Assembly (NCBI RefSeq): GCF_002959895.1
Contig: NZ_PPDD01000007.1
Location: forward strand, 1-64,000
DNA from: Veillonella infantium
GTDB lineage: Bacteria; Bacillota; Negativicutes; Veillonellales; Veillonellaceae
Direction of reading: 5' to 3'
Length of the DNA: 64,000 nucleotides
Both the position numbers and the translations under genes were made by a program. The notes below the pieces were generated by a model, which saw only the letters and a list, made by a program, of their open reading frames with translations, was not told the origin of the DNA and searched no databases. How positions within the stretch are numbered: the first letter of the stretch is position 1; the number at the start of each line of letters is the position of its first letter. Positions 55,200 through 63,981 of this stretch are shown one piece after another.

Positions 55200-56528
55200 T
55201 TATCTGCGACCCATTTCTTTAATTTCGTCACCACGATTAACACCATTAAGTAGTAAATTAAGCAAAATTGCCATAATACTACCGAAAGTGATGCCAGATT
55301 TTAAAATAATTTGTGCCCACGCAGGGAAATTAGCATAAAAGTTTGGCGCTGCAATTGGAATCATAGCTACACCAACACTGATAGCTACAAGCATTAAATT
55401 ATGGTTGCCTTCAAAGCTAACCTTGCCTAAGGAACGAATACCACTAGCAACGATCATGCCGAACATGGCAATACCAGCACCGCCCAACACGGCATTGGGA
55501 ATGCTAGCTACGATAGCCGCTAATTTAGGGAATAATCCCAATAAAATTAAGATTACACCCGATGCAGCTACAACAAAGCGGCTCTTAACACCTGTTACGG
55601 CAATAAGACCAACGTTTTGAGCGAATGCTGTATAAGGGAAGCTATTAAGAATACCACCGATAACTGTAGATACCCCATCAGCACGAATAATAGAAGCAAG
55701 TTCTTTACGACCAATTGGCTTATCTACGATTTCACCAATAGCGATACTATCACCAGTTGTTTCTACCATAACTACGAGCATTACGATAATCATGGAAAGT
55801 ACAGACGCCCAATCAAAGGTTGGTAACCCGAAATAGAAAGGCTCAATAAACGCAATCCAGTGGGAACGACCTACTTCATCAAAGTTTGTAACCCCCATGG
55901 CAAACGCAATCGCTGTACCTGCAATCAAACCAATTAGTACAGAAAGATTACTAAAGAATCCTTTGGCAAATTTATAAACAAATACGACGATTAAGAAGGT
56001 AAGGAACCCTAGTCCAATATTGGTAAAACTACCAAATTGAGGATTACCTACACCACCGCCCATCCAATTAATAGCAACTGGCATCAAGTTAATACCGATA
56101 ATGGTAATAATTGTACCTGTAACTACCGGTGGGAATAAGCGAATAAGACGACTAAAGAATGGGGCTATCAAGAAGGTAAATAAACCGGCTACGATAATAG
56201 CACCATAAATAGCAGTCATACCATGCTGAGCACCAATCATGGCCATAGGGCCAACAGAAGCAAAGGTAACACCTTGGATCATCGGAATACGTCCACCAAT
56301 TTTACCAAAGCCTAATGTTTGGATTAATGTGGCAATACCGCAGGTAAATAAGTCCGCTGTAATTAATCGAATCAAATCTTCCATAGGTAAGTTCATGGCC
56401 TGTGCCACAATAATAGGTACAGCAACGGCACCTGCATACATGGCCAGTACGTGTTGTAAACCAAAGGCAAAGAGCTGTGGTATTGGCAACATACTATCGA
56501 CCGTATTCATTTGTTTTTGATCTGTCAT
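55200..56528 (-). CDS. Second xanthine/uracil permease (NCS2 family)
   Basis: A 442-residue NCS2 transporter closely similar to the one at 28482-29867. Shared blocks include MLPIPQLFAFGLQHVLAMYA, GGVGNPQFG against GGVGNKNFG, and VETTGDSIAIGEIVDKPIG. The main differences are at the C-terminal tail and in residues of the last helices. It probably imports xanthine, guanine, uracil or urate. I start at MTDQKQ (56528), six bases from GGAG, because the earlier in-frame starts have no site. PurBox-like sites and a terminator lie upstream, so its control differs from that of the paralogue. Confidence 0.9.
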   Translation of the reverse strand: MTDQKQMNTVDSMLPIPQLFAFGLQHVLAMYAGAVAVPIIVAQAMNLPMEDLIRLITADLFTCGIATLIQTLGFGKIGGRIPMIQGVTFASVGPMAMIGAQHGMTAIYGAIIVAGLFTFLIAPFFSRLIRLFPPVVTGTIITIIGINLMPVAINWMGGGVGNPQFGSFTNIGLGFLTFLIVVFVYKFAKGFFSNLSVLIGLIAGTAIAFAMGVTNFDEVGRSHWIAFIEPFYFGLPTFDWASVLSMIIVMLVVMVETTGDSIAIGEIVDKPIGRKELASIIRADGVSTVIGGILNSFPYTAFAQNVGLIAVTGVKSRFVVAASGVILILLGLFPKLAAIVASIPNAVLGGAGIAMFGMIVASGIRSLGKVSFEGNHNLMLVAISVGVAMIPIAAPNFYANFPAWAQIILKSGITFGSIMAILLNLLLNGVNRGDEIKEMGRR

Positions 56529-56576
56529 AATGTCTCCTACATCAAACCTCGAAATAACACCCATTTATTTTACACT

Positions 56577-56700
56577 ATCGTTCGGATTTTAACAATAGAA
56601 AAAAGAGAACTCATTATTTTTAAAAGAAATAATAAGTTCTCTTTCGATATTTTTCCGAACATTAGATTTTTAAAAATCTTAATCGTTCGAAATTGTTCAG
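56577..56700. promoter_or_regulatory. PurBox-like sites upstream of the second purine permease
   Basis: CCGAACATT at 56655-56663 fits the Bacillus PurR box (AWWWCCGAACWWT) exactly in its core. The inverted partner TCGAACGAT (minus strand, 56682-56690) lies 18 bases away, close to the 16-17 of known operators. Further minus-oriented matches are CCGAACGAT at 56577-56585 and CTGAACAAT at 56692-56700. The region between the first two contains the palindrome AGATTTTTAAAAATCT. This suggests purine-responsive control of the permease. Confidence 0.45.
56602..56643 (-). terminator. Intrinsic terminator between FTCD and the permease
   Basis: An 18-bp stem with one mismatch (56602-56619 with 56626-56643) is followed by six T on the minus strand. 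It lies between PurBox-like sites and the permease start, so it may end the FTCD message or attenuate the permease. Confidence 0.9.
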
Positions 56701-56776
56701 GGTATTATTGATTAGTATATACAGTCGTATATCTTGTTATTTTAATCTGCTGTTTTAAACTGCTATTTTGAGCTGG

Positions 56777-57394
56777 CTATACATATAACGCTATAATTGC
56801 CGCTTCTTTATCATCTAAACCTGTTTCAATAGCATTCATTTTTGCGGTTATATCAACTACAAATGCTTCGTCTTTAATACCTGATAAATTAATACGTACG
56901 TTTAGGAATGCTGCCTTTACTGCAGCACGTGCATTGATTGCAGCAATAATACCATCAGTAATAAGATTTTGATTACCTTTTTTAGATGCTAGCTCTGCTA
57001 AATCAAAGATTTGATAGGCTAACTCGCCGATTTCAAAGGGAACCATTGCAGCATCTTTATAAGCTTGTTGAATAGCGGCAGTACGTTTAGACTTTTCTTC
57101 ATCTGTATTCTTTGGCAAACCTAAGGCATTCATAAAGATATTAAATACATCTGCATCAGCTTGAGATAATTCGAGCATGCGATTACGAATAGATTCCGCT
57201 TTAGCTTGAAGATCTTTCATGTCAGATTGAACATCTTCATATCCCTTTTTACCAAAGGTTAAATTCGCCACCATTTCAGCTAATGCTGCCCCCGTTGCAG
57301 CCGTTAAGGCCGCAATGGCTCCACCACCTGGAGTTGGTTCTTTAGATGCAGTAGCTGCTACAAAATCTACAACACGTTGTTCTACTAAATTCAT
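56777..57394 (-). CDS. Cyclodeaminase/cyclohydrolase family protein (FTCD/FchA)
   Basis: A 205-residue all-helical protein of the formiminotransferase-cyclodeaminase family. It starts with VVDFVAATASKEPTPGGGAIAAL, given here by its ends VVDFVAATASK and TPGGGAIAALTAATGAALA, the folate-binding signature. FchA-type members are methenyl-THF cyclohydrolases, and cyclodeaminases act on 5-formimino-THF, releasing ammonia. Purine fermenters use the latter, so both roles fit. It lies 150 bases after fhs, with a hairpin between them at 57411-57443, and GAGG before the ATG. Confidence 0.85.
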   Translation of the reverse strand: MNLVEQRVVDFVAATASKEPTPGGGAIAALTAATGAALAEMVANLTFGKKGYEDVQSDMKDLQAKAESIRNRMLELSQADADVFNIFMNALGLPKNTDEEKSKRTAAIQQAYKDAAMVPFEIGELAYQIFDLAELASKKGNQNLITDGIIAAINARAAVKAAFLNVRINLSGIKDEAFVVDITAKMNAIETGLDDKEAAIIALYV

Positions 57395-57410
57395 AACAAG
57401 ACCTCATGTA

Positions 57411-57443
57411 AAAGCGATAACAAGCTATCCTTGTTATCGCTTT
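57411..57443 (-). terminator. Hairpin between fhs and FTCD, possible weak terminator
   Basis: A perfect 14-bp stem AAAGCGATAACAAG / CTTGTTATCGCTTT is followed only by TTTTA on the minus strand and ends 17 bases before the FTCD start. It could also be an RNA element that controls FTCD translation. Confidence 0.6.
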
Positions 57444-57544
57444 GTCATTTCTATAAAAATATACAGGTAACACACTATATAAACTAGTGAAAGCAGACAC
57501 TACCAATAGGCAGTTAAGAAAATGTCTACTACAAAGAATTTATA

Positions 57545-59215
57545 TTAGAATAAGCCTTTAATCGTGCCGTCTGCTTCAATATCCATATTAAGTGCAGCAG
57601 GACGTTTAGGAAGGCCAGGCATAACCATTACATCACCTGTACGGCATACGATAAAGCCTGCACCATTAGCTACACGAATATCGGATACAGTGATGGTAAA
57701 GCCTGTTGGAGCACCTAAGAGTGCTGGATTATCAGATAAGGAATATTGAGTTTTTGCCATACATACAGGCAAACGATCTAGGCCCCAATCTGCTAATTGT
57801 TTAATTTGTTTTTTAGCTTTGTCCGCAAAGATAACACCATCGCCACCATAAATAGTTTTAACGATTTTAATAACTTTCTCTTCCAAAGTATCTTCTAAAT
57901 CATATACAAATTTAGGTGTTGGTTTAGGACCTTCCAGTAACTCTACGACCTTTTTCGCCATGTCAGTGCCGCCTTCGCCGCCCTTTTCCCAACATTCATT
58001 AAGTTCTACAGGTACGCCAAATTCATCGCAAAGACGAGTTAATTCAGCTATTTCTGCATCTGTATCAGTAGCAAATTTATTGATAGCTACTAATACAGGT
58101 ACGTTAAAGTAACGCATGTTCTCGATGGCTTTTTGCAAATTGCTGAAACCATTTGTAACAGCTTCAACATTTTCAGTGCTAAGTTCTTGTTTAGGTACAC
58201 CGCCATGCATTTTAAGAGCACGCAATGTAGCTACGATAACGATTGTATCAGGGAAAATATCCCCGTAACGGCATTTGATGTCGAGGAACTTTTCAGCCCC
58301 TAAGTCAGCACCAAAGCCAGCTTCTGTAACTACGATGTCACCTAATTTAAGACCCAGCTTTGTAGCTACGATGGAGTTACAACCATGAGCGATGTTTGCA
58401 AATGGACCACCGTGAACGATAGCCGGTGTGTGTTCTAATGTTTGTACTAAATTTGGCTTGATTGCGTCTTTCATAAGAAGCGCCATCGCACCTTGGCAAC
58501 CTAGCTGATGAACATAAACAGGCTCACCTGCTAAATTACAGCCGATAACGATACGACCAAAACGTTCTTTCAAATCTTCTAAATCTTTAGCCAAGCAAAG
58601 AATAGCCATGATTTCAGAAGCAACAGTAATCATGAAGTGATCTTCTCGTGGGAAACCACACACTTTACCGCCAAGTGCTACGGTAACATTACGAAGGGCG
58701 CGGTCATTCATATCTAAAACACGAGTCCAAGATAATTGGCGCAAATCGATTTGCAATTCATTGCCTTGATGGATGTGATTGTCGATCATAGCGGACAATA
58801 AATTATTAGCTGCTGTAATAGCGTGCATATCACCTGTAAAATGAAGGTTAATATCATCCATTGGTACAACTTGAGCGTAACCGCCACCTGCTGCACCACC
58901 CTTAATGCCAAATACAGGACCTAAGGATGGCTCACGCAATGTGGCAATCGCATTTTTGCCAATTTTTTGTAAGCCTTGTACAAGACCAATGCTCGTTGTA
59001 GACTTCCCTTCACCTGCTGGCGTCGGTGTAATAGCCGTAACTAACACCAATTTACCATCTGTCTTATCTTCTAAGCGACGAATAGCATCAAAAGAAATCT
59101 TCGCTTTATAATGACCATATTGTTCAATATCATCAGGTGTTAAACCACATTTATCGGCAATAACCTGAATCTTCTCCATCTCATTCTGTTGGGCAATCTC
59201 AATATCGCTTAACAT
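57545..59215 (-). CDS. fhs: Formate-tetrahydrofolate ligase
   Basis: A 556-residue ATP-dependent ligase that links formate to THF and can run in reverse to make ATP from 10-formyl-THF. The P-loop is TPAGEGKST at about residues 65-73. Family blocks [19 protein letters not shown] and MHGGVP are present. The length is standard for bacterial Fhs. With the cyclodeaminase/cyclohydrolase next door it forms a short one-carbon route; in purine fermentation this is the energy-yielding direction. AGGAGG precedes the ATG. An inverted repeat and a 9-bp tandem array lie upstream. Confidence 0.96.
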   Translation of the reverse strand: MLSDIEIAQQNEMEKIQVIADKCGLTPDDIEQYGHYKAKISFDAIRRLEDKTDGKLVLVTAITPTPAGEGKSTTSIGLVQGLQKIGKNAIATLREPSLGPVFGIKGGAAGGGYAQVVPMDDINLHFTGDMHAITAANNLLSAMIDNHIHQGNELQIDLRQLSWTRVLDMNDRALRNVTVALGGKVCGFPREDHFMITVASEIMAILCLAKDLEDLKERFGRIVIGCNLAGEPVYVHQLGCQGAMALLMKDAIKPNLVQTLEHTPAIVHGGPFANIAHGCNSIVATKLGLKLGDIVVTEAGFGADLGAEKFLDIKCRYGDIFPDTIVIVATLRALKMHGGVPKQELSTENVEAVTNGFSNLQKAIENMRYFNVPVLVAINKFATDTDAEIAELTRLCDEFGVPVELNECWEKGGEGGTDMAKKVVELLEGPKPTPKFVYDLEDTLEEKVIKIVKTIYGGDGVIFADKAKKQIKQLADWGLDRLPVCMAKTQYSLSDNPALLGAPTGFTITVSDIRVANGAGFIVCRTGDVMVMPGLPKRPAALNMDIEADGTIKGLF

Positions 59216-59302
59216 AAAGCCTCCTCGGCACCATGGCCATCTATCAACTATATAACAACTTTAAACATATTATCTAATATTTACTATTTAATATTAATTG
59301 TC

Positions 59303-59334
59303 TACTGTAGATGTATATTTGTACAACTACAGTA
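59303..59334. promoter_or_regulatory. Inverted repeat upstream of fhs, operator candidate
   Basis: Perfect 8-bp arms TACTGTAG (59303-59310) and CTACAGTA (59327-59334) are separated by 16 bases, about 90 bases upstream of the fhs start. The size and symmetry suit a dimeric repressor. I do not recognise the family. Confidence 0.4.
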
Positions 59335-59382
59335 ATCTATTATATATGAAAGTATTACGTATGTCTAATATTAATCCTTAAC

Positions 59383-59490
59383 AATTTTAGTAATATAACT
59401 AATAGATCTAAGATGTCTAAGACGTATAGAAAATCTAATACGTCAAATACGTATAATACGTATAATACATCTAAAACATCTAATAGCTAA
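59383..59490. repeat. 9-bp tandem repeat (minisatellite), twelve degenerate units
   Basis: Twelve successive 9-mers run without interruption: AATTTTAGT, AATATAACT, AATAGATCT, AAGATGTCT, AAGACGTAT, AGAAAATCT, AATACGTCA, AATACGTAT (twice), AATACATCT, AAAACATCT and AATAGCTAA. The consensus is near AATACGTCT. One more AATACGTTT follows out of phase at 59503-59511. It lies in the 377-base gap between fhs and the DASS transporter. The rest of that gap is AT-rich with no gene. Read as triplets on the plus strand it would encode Asn/Thr/Ser tripeptides, but no start codon or ribosome site supports this. Confidence 0.85.
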
Positions 59491-59533
59491 ATTATATTAT
59501 CTAATACGTTTATCACTACCTATTGCACATATG

Positions 59534-59572
59534 AGAAAGAGCCCTAATGCAACATACATTAGGGCTCTTTCT
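59534..59572. terminator. Bidirectional hairpin terminator after the second DASS transporter
   Basis: A perfect 16-bp stem AGAAAGAGCCCTAATG / CATTAGGGCTCTTTCT has a seven-base loop. The T-tract on the minus strand is short, but the stem is the longest perfect one after a gene in this region, 20 bases beyond the transporter stop. Confidence 0.75.
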
Positions 59573-59592
59573 AAAAAACTTATATTATCTCA

Positions 59593-60861
59593 TTAAAATG
59601 GGAATAAAATTGGTAACAATATAAGCGCTACTATACTAGATACAACGATGAGCGGCAAACCAGCTTTCACATAATCCATGAAGCTATAACCAGCAATGTT
59701 GTATACCATAGTATTCGCAGGCATACCAATTGGGGTAGCATATGCTAAGGAGCTAGCGATTACGATAGCTGCAAGCACCGCTTTTGGATCGAATCCCAAT
59801 TGAGATGCTAAGCTAAGACCGATTGGTACCAATAATGCACAGGTAGCAGTATTAGACATAAAGTTCGTCATGAATACACCAAGCACAAAGATTACTACTA
59901 GAACAACAATTGGAGATGGACTAGCACCAAGGCTGTTTACGATAAGATCTGCAATTACAGAACCAGTACCGGTTTTAACCATTGCATCCCCAAGGGCCAT
60001 AGAGCCAGCGAAGAGCATGATCGTTTTCATATCGATAGATCTAACAGCTGCACTTTCACTAATAACATTAGTAGCTACTAATACGAGAGCACCTACCCAA
60101 GCACTCACATAAAGTTTTACGCCCAATTGTTTTTCAAAAATCATAGCAGCGACGGTCAAAATCAATATGATTGCAGCAGTCCATTTCTTCCAAGATGGCA
60201 CATGACTATAATCATCATTACCTTCAAAAGCACCATCTGGTTGATGACTTGGAGTATCTGGTAAGAAACGTTTACCAATTGTAGCATAGAATATAGTGCC
60301 TACGATAAGGATTGGTAAACCTACTAGACCATAATCGAAGAAATTAAAGGAGCCTAAGCCTGCTTGTTGTAATCCTGCTTGAGCAATCATATTACCAGGA
60401 GCGCCGATAAGAGAGATATTACCACCCATAGCCGCTGCAAATACGAGAGGCATCAATAGTTTAGTTTGTTTAAAACCACTTTTTTTACAAATACCGATAA
60501 TTACAGGAATCAGTACAGCAGCTGTACCAGTATTAGATAAGAAACCAGATAAAATACCTGTAATCATCATTACAGCAACAAGTAAGGATGTTTCAGTTTT
60601 GGCAAACTTATGAACTACATTACCAACCCCTACTGCTACACCCGTTGCAAAGAAGGCTTCACCAATAACAAACATACCCATAAATAGTAAGACGTTTGGA
60701 TCTACAAAACCGGCGAATGCTTCTTTAGCCGATAAAACTCCACTTAGATGCAAGCCTACTGCTACAACCATAGCGGTAATAGATAATGGAATTTTCTCCC
60801 ACGCAAACATAACGATGGCAAATACCAAGAAGCCAAGAGTTATCATTACACTCGTATCCAT
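59593..60861 (-). CDS. SLC13/DASS-family transporter of the tartrate/dicarboxylate operon
   Basis: A 422-residue polytopic protein of the divalent anion:sodium symporter superfamily. Both SNT hairpins are visible (GFLSNTGTAAVLIPVI and NFMSNTATCALLVPIG), and the C-terminal PIGMPANTMVY replaces the GTPPN motif of the paralogue at 213-1511. It lies 104 bases after the tartrate-dehydratase-like beta subunit. The combination resembles ttdA-ttdB-ttdT of E. coli, so import or exchange of tartrate, malate, fumarate or succinate is likely. Which one cannot be read from sequence. Confidence 0.85.
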   Translation of the reverse strand: MDTSVMITLGFLVFAIVMFAWEKIPLSITAMVVAVGLHLSGVLSAKEAFAGFVDPNVLLFMGMFVIGEAFFATGVAVGVGNVVHKFAKTETSLLVAVMMITGILSGFLSNTGTAAVLIPVIIGICKKSGFKQTKLLMPLVFAAAMGGNISLIGAPGNMIAQAGLQQAGLGSFNFFDYGLVGLPILIVGTIFYATIGKRFLPDTPSHQPDGAFEGNDDYSHVPSWKKWTAAIILILTVAAMIFEKQLGVKLYVSAWVGALVLVATNVISESAAVRSIDMKTIMLFAGSMALGDAMVKTGTGSVIADLIVNSLGASPSPIVVLVVIFVLGVFMTNFMSNTATCALLVPIGLSLASQLGFDPKAVLAAIVIASSLAYATPIGMPANTMVYNIAGYSFMDYVKAGLPLIVVSSIVALILLPILFPF

Positions 60862-60964
60862 ATATACCTCCCAATACGTGTAATATACCTAAAAAAGGGT
60901 ACAAAAAAGGAGGATTGTACAAAATCCGTATAATCCCCCTATTTAGTTACATTTCACAATGCAA

Positions 60965-61576
60965 TTATTTAATGAAGCCTACGTGTTTATAAAGTTCTTC
61001 TAACACTTCTTCTTTTTTCGCATTGTATTCTACTTTTTTATTTTCAAAATAGTTATTGCCATCTGCATCAATAGATACGATAAGCGGACCAAATTCTTTA
61101 ACCTTAAAAGTCCACAAAGTCTCACACATACCTAATTCACGCCAATTAGCAGATTCTACTTTTTCGACTTCTGTAGCAGCAAGAACTGCATTACCTGCAG
61201 GGAATACACAGTGTAGTGCGCCAAAGTCTTTACATGCACGAGCTGTTTCAGGACCCATGCCACCTTTACCTACAATGAGACGTACACCCGTCTTTTCAAC
61301 AAAGTCATATTCGAATTTTTCCATTCGCATAGATGTAGTAGGACCTACAGATACTACTTCAAATTCATTATCGCTTATAGTTCGAATAATTGGACCTGCA
61401 TGAAGTATAGCCCCATCTTTAACATCAACCGGTAAAGTTTTACCTTCTTCTACCACACGACGATGCCCCATATCACGACAAGTTGTAATATGCCCAGTCA
61501 AATAAATTACATCGCCTGGCTTAATGCCTTCTAAATCAGATTTTTGAATAGGTGTAGTTAATATTTTCTTAGCCAT
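60965..61576 (-). CDS. ttdB: L(+)-tartrate dehydratase/fumarase beta subunit
   Basis: A 203-residue C-terminal subunit of the two-chain Fe-S hydro-lyases. Typical motifs are KILTTPI at the N-terminus, [15 protein letters not shown], the invariant [16 protein letters not shown] and VGKGGMG. Its sequence is much closer to E. coli TtdB than to class I fumarase tails, but two-chain fumarases share the same motifs. Its ATG overlaps the last base of the alpha-subunit stop, so it is coupled. An activity on fumarate or malate is an open alternative, important in an organism that lives through malate and fumarate. Confidence 0.85.
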   Translation of the reverse strand: MAKKILTTPIQKSDLEGIKPGDVIYLTGHITTCRDMGHRRVVEEGKTLPVDVKDGAILHAGPIIRTISDNEFEVVSVGPTTSMRMEKFEYDFVEKTGVRLIVGKGGMGPETARACKDFGALHCVFPAGNAVLAATEVEKVESANWRELGMCETLWTFKVKEFGPLIVSIDADGNNYFENKKVEYNAKKEEVLEELYKHVGFIK

Positions 61577-62478
61577 TATAATGTCACTCCTTTATGAGAT
61601 TTAACTGTGCAATTACCATCTTTGTCAAATACGAGATCACCGCGACGATGATTCCAACAACCTACACTAACAGCACAAGAAATAACAGATGGATGACGTG
61701 TACCATGTTCAATGTTAACACCTAATACAGTTTTATCCCCACCCATACCTTGAGGTCCAATACCAATCTTATTAATTCCATCTTCTAACAATTGTTCCAT
61801 ATAAGCCGCTTTTTCATTAGGTGCTTTTGAAGATACAGGACGCATTAATGCTTTTTTAGATAAATCAGCAGCAGTATCAATAGTTGTAGCAATACCTACA
61901 CCTACCAATAGTGGAGGACACGCATTCAATCCATAGCTTGTCATCAAATCAAGAACAAACTTAGCAACACCTTCATAGCCTTCGCCTGGCATCAATGTTT
62001 TACCTGACCCTGGCAAGGAGCAACCGCCGCCAGCCATGTAAGGGAAGATTTCTACATCATCGCGATCAGGAATGATATCCCAGTGAATATAAGGTGCAGT
62101 GAGGCCAATATTTTTACCAGTATTAAATTCATCAAAAGTTTCTACACAATTCAATCGTAATGGAGCTTCTTGTGTAGCCTTATAGGTTGCTTCTCTTAGA
62201 ATATCTTCTAATTCTCCTAGTAATGGATAATTAGATCCAACCTTTACCCAAAATTGTAAGACCCCTGTATCCTGACAAGAAGGACGATTAAGCTGAGCTG
62301 CTAAATCCATATTATGTTGCATTGTCTCATAAATAGATTTGGCCATAGGATTTTTTTCATCCTGCGCCAATTCATGAATTTTTTCTTGTACATCATCAGG
62401 CAATACCTTTGCCATATAAGAAATGAAATTAGCTATCTTATTAGTCATTTCTTGTACTTGTTGTTCCTTCGTACTCAT
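61576..62478 (-). CDS. ttdA: L(+)-tartrate dehydratase/fumarase alpha subunit
   Basis: A 300-residue oxygen-sensitive [4Fe-4S] hydro-lyase subunit. The cluster cysteines are expected in [17 protein letters not shown] and VGCWNHRRG. Long stretches ([38 protein letters not shown]) match E. coli TtdA closely. I start at MSTKEQQ (62478), six bases from GGAGG; an earlier in-frame start at 62502 has no site. It is the first gene of the operon, downstream of an AraC-type regulator gene. Confidence 0.87.
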   Translation of the reverse strand: MSTKEQQVQEMTNKIANFISYMAKVLPDDVQEKIHELAQDEKNPMAKSIYETMQHNMDLAAQLNRPSCQDTGVLQFWVKVGSNYPLLGELEDILREATYKATQEAPLRLNCVETFDEFNTGKNIGLTAPYIHWDIIPDRDDVEIFPYMAGGGCSLPGSGKTLMPGEGYEGVAKFVLDLMTSYGLNACPPLLVGVGIATTIDTAADLSKKALMRPVSSKAPNEKAAYMEQLLEDGINKIGIGPQGMGGDKTVLGVNIEHGTRHPSVISCAVSVGCWNHRRGDLVFDKDGNCTVKSHKGVTL

Positions 62479-62700
62479 CGCAAACCTCCAAAAAGACTTC
62501 ATTATTTAAAACGTAATTATTTTTGTTTCGGAACCTTAGCTCCTTTCGATGATTTCATTGTACTCTTTTTTCAGGATATAACTATCCAATTTATAAGTTC
62601 ATTTTTGCTTGTAAAAGCACACTAATTTCATATAAAATCACCCATATGATTATATTTTTCTCCATCTAAAATATACAATTACACCTATTTAGAAACATCA
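62479..62700. other. Leader/promoter region of the tartrate-dehydratase-like operon
   Basis: This AT-rich region upstream of the alpha subunit contains a small dyad GGATA/TATCC at 62574-62587 and no open frame with a ribosome site. I could not identify a convincing -35/-10 pair. The AraC-type regulator encoded upstream would be expected to bind here. Confidence 0.45.
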
Positions 62701-62735
62701 AAAAGAGCACTACCTATCAAAAGGCAGTGCTCTTT
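62701..62735 (-). terminator. Intrinsic terminator after the AraC-type regulator
   Basis: A 13-bp stem with one mismatch (AAAGAGCACT...AGTGCTCTTT) is followed on the minus strand by a T-run. It lies about 130 bases after the regulator stop and separates it from the operon it probably controls. Confidence 0.85.
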
Positions 62736-62863
62736 CATCATTTATTTTTATATGCTTATCAAATATACAAAATCACCTATACCTAATAATTGTATATCCA
62801 CCTAATTTTAACTTTCAAAATCATGAAATTATATCTAATTACAAGGCATTTTAACAACGAAAA

Positions 62864-63892
62864 TTATGATTGTAATTTTTTTACAACCATCTCAAGTTGT
62901 TCTCTAACATCCTGTAACTTTTGATTGGCCTCCTCTAATCTATTTGTATTAATAGAGTCATCTTGATATGGTAAAAAACTTTGCAAAATGTCTATAATAT
63001 CCTTTTCCTGGGTAGAAATAATTTCCTTCCAATCATGTAGCTTGGTCTTTCGTCCCATCTCTTTTGCTTGCTTTCTATATTCAGATGGCGTTGTATGGAA
63101 ATGTTTCTTGAAAGCTACATTAAAGGCTTTAATATCTGCGAAGCCACAGCTACTCGCAATATGAGCCACCCCATCCTCAGAGTTAGCTAAACGAACGGTA
63201 GCCTCTCGTAATCTCAACCGCAACAAATACTCTAAAAAGGAAACTCCTAATTGGCGTTTAAAGAACTGAGATGTATAGTTCACATTATAACCGCCAATTT
63301 TGGCAATATCTTCTAACTCTATCTTCTGCTTATAATTTTCATCAATATAGGCAATCATTTTATCAAAGGTAGCTACAGTCATATCAGCAGGCTTTGTATG
63401 TACAGGGATAGTCTTAACCGCATCAATTTCACGATATATATCACTCGTCATAGCTAAAAAGTGACTCTCCAAGCATAATTGACGATCAGTACCTTCACCA
63501 TTTACCATTAATAACATCATTTGTGCGGCACGATGACGTAGTGACGTAAAGAATTTATTATCCCAATTAGTTTTATCTGAACGCAATACAAATTGGTACA
63601 TGCCGAAGTTAGGATCAAAGTATTGGAAAAACTCTTTACTTACATGAATAACGAGAGCCGTTGTATCCTCCTCTAAGGCCAATGTAGCATGACCTACTTG
63701 AGGGGAAATAACAATTGTATCAAGAGGTTCCATTGTAAAAACCTCACTATTACAACTCATGTCGATTCTGCCCTTTAGTAAGATTAGGATTTCTACGCCA
63801 CTGTGCCAGTTATAGTGATAGGTACTAACCTTATATATATCACTATTGAAATCTATGTGATTGTGTTTATAGGTGTAGTGAAAGTAATCCAT
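62864..63892 (-). CDS. AraC-family transcriptional regulator with a C-terminal tail
   Basis: A 342-residue regulator. The N-terminal cupin-like ligand-binding domain (about 1-110) has WHSGVEILILLKGR as its metal/ligand-type strand pair. The C-terminal double helix-turn-helix is at about 170-275, with the family signature HIASSCGFADIKAFNVAFKK, given here by its parts HIASSCGFAD and FNVAFKKHFHTTPSEYR. A further tail of about 65 residues after the DNA-binding domain is predicted to form a coiled coil (LEEANQKLQDVREQLEMVV), unusual in AraC proteins. It likely controls the tartrate/dicarboxylate genes downstream. A GAGGGG lies rather far (about 13 bases) from the ATG. Confidence 0.88.
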   Translation of the reverse strand: MDYFHYTYKHNHIDFNSDIYKVSTYHYNWHSGVEILILLKGRIDMSCNSEVFTMEPLDTIVISPQVGHATLALEEDTTALVIHVSKEFFQYFDPNFGMYQFVLRSDKTNWDNKFFTSLRHRAAQMMLLMVNGEGTDRQLCLESHFLAMTSDIYREIDAVKTIPVHTKPADMTVATFDKMIAYIDENYKQKIELEDIAKIGGYNVNYTSQFFKRQLGVSFLEYLLRLRLREATVRLANSEDGVAHIASSCGFADIKAFNVAFKKHFHTTPSEYRKQAKEMGRKTKLHDWKEIISTQEKDIIDILQSFLPYQDDSINTNRLEEANQKLQDVREQLEMVVKKLQS

Positions 63893-63949
63893 AACAACGT
63901 AACACCCCTCATAAAATCAAACAAATACCTCTCAATTATTTACATAAAA

Positions 63950-63981
63950 AATGCACCTCTTATAAATCTAAGAGATGCATT
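63950..63981 (-). terminator. Intrinsic terminator of a gene beyond the window edge
   Basis: A 13-bp stem with one mismatch (AATGCACCTCTTA / TAAGAGATGCATT) and a TAAATC loop is followed by six T on the minus strand. It ends a transcript entering from beyond 64000 and insulates the AraC regulator gene. Confidence 0.75.
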
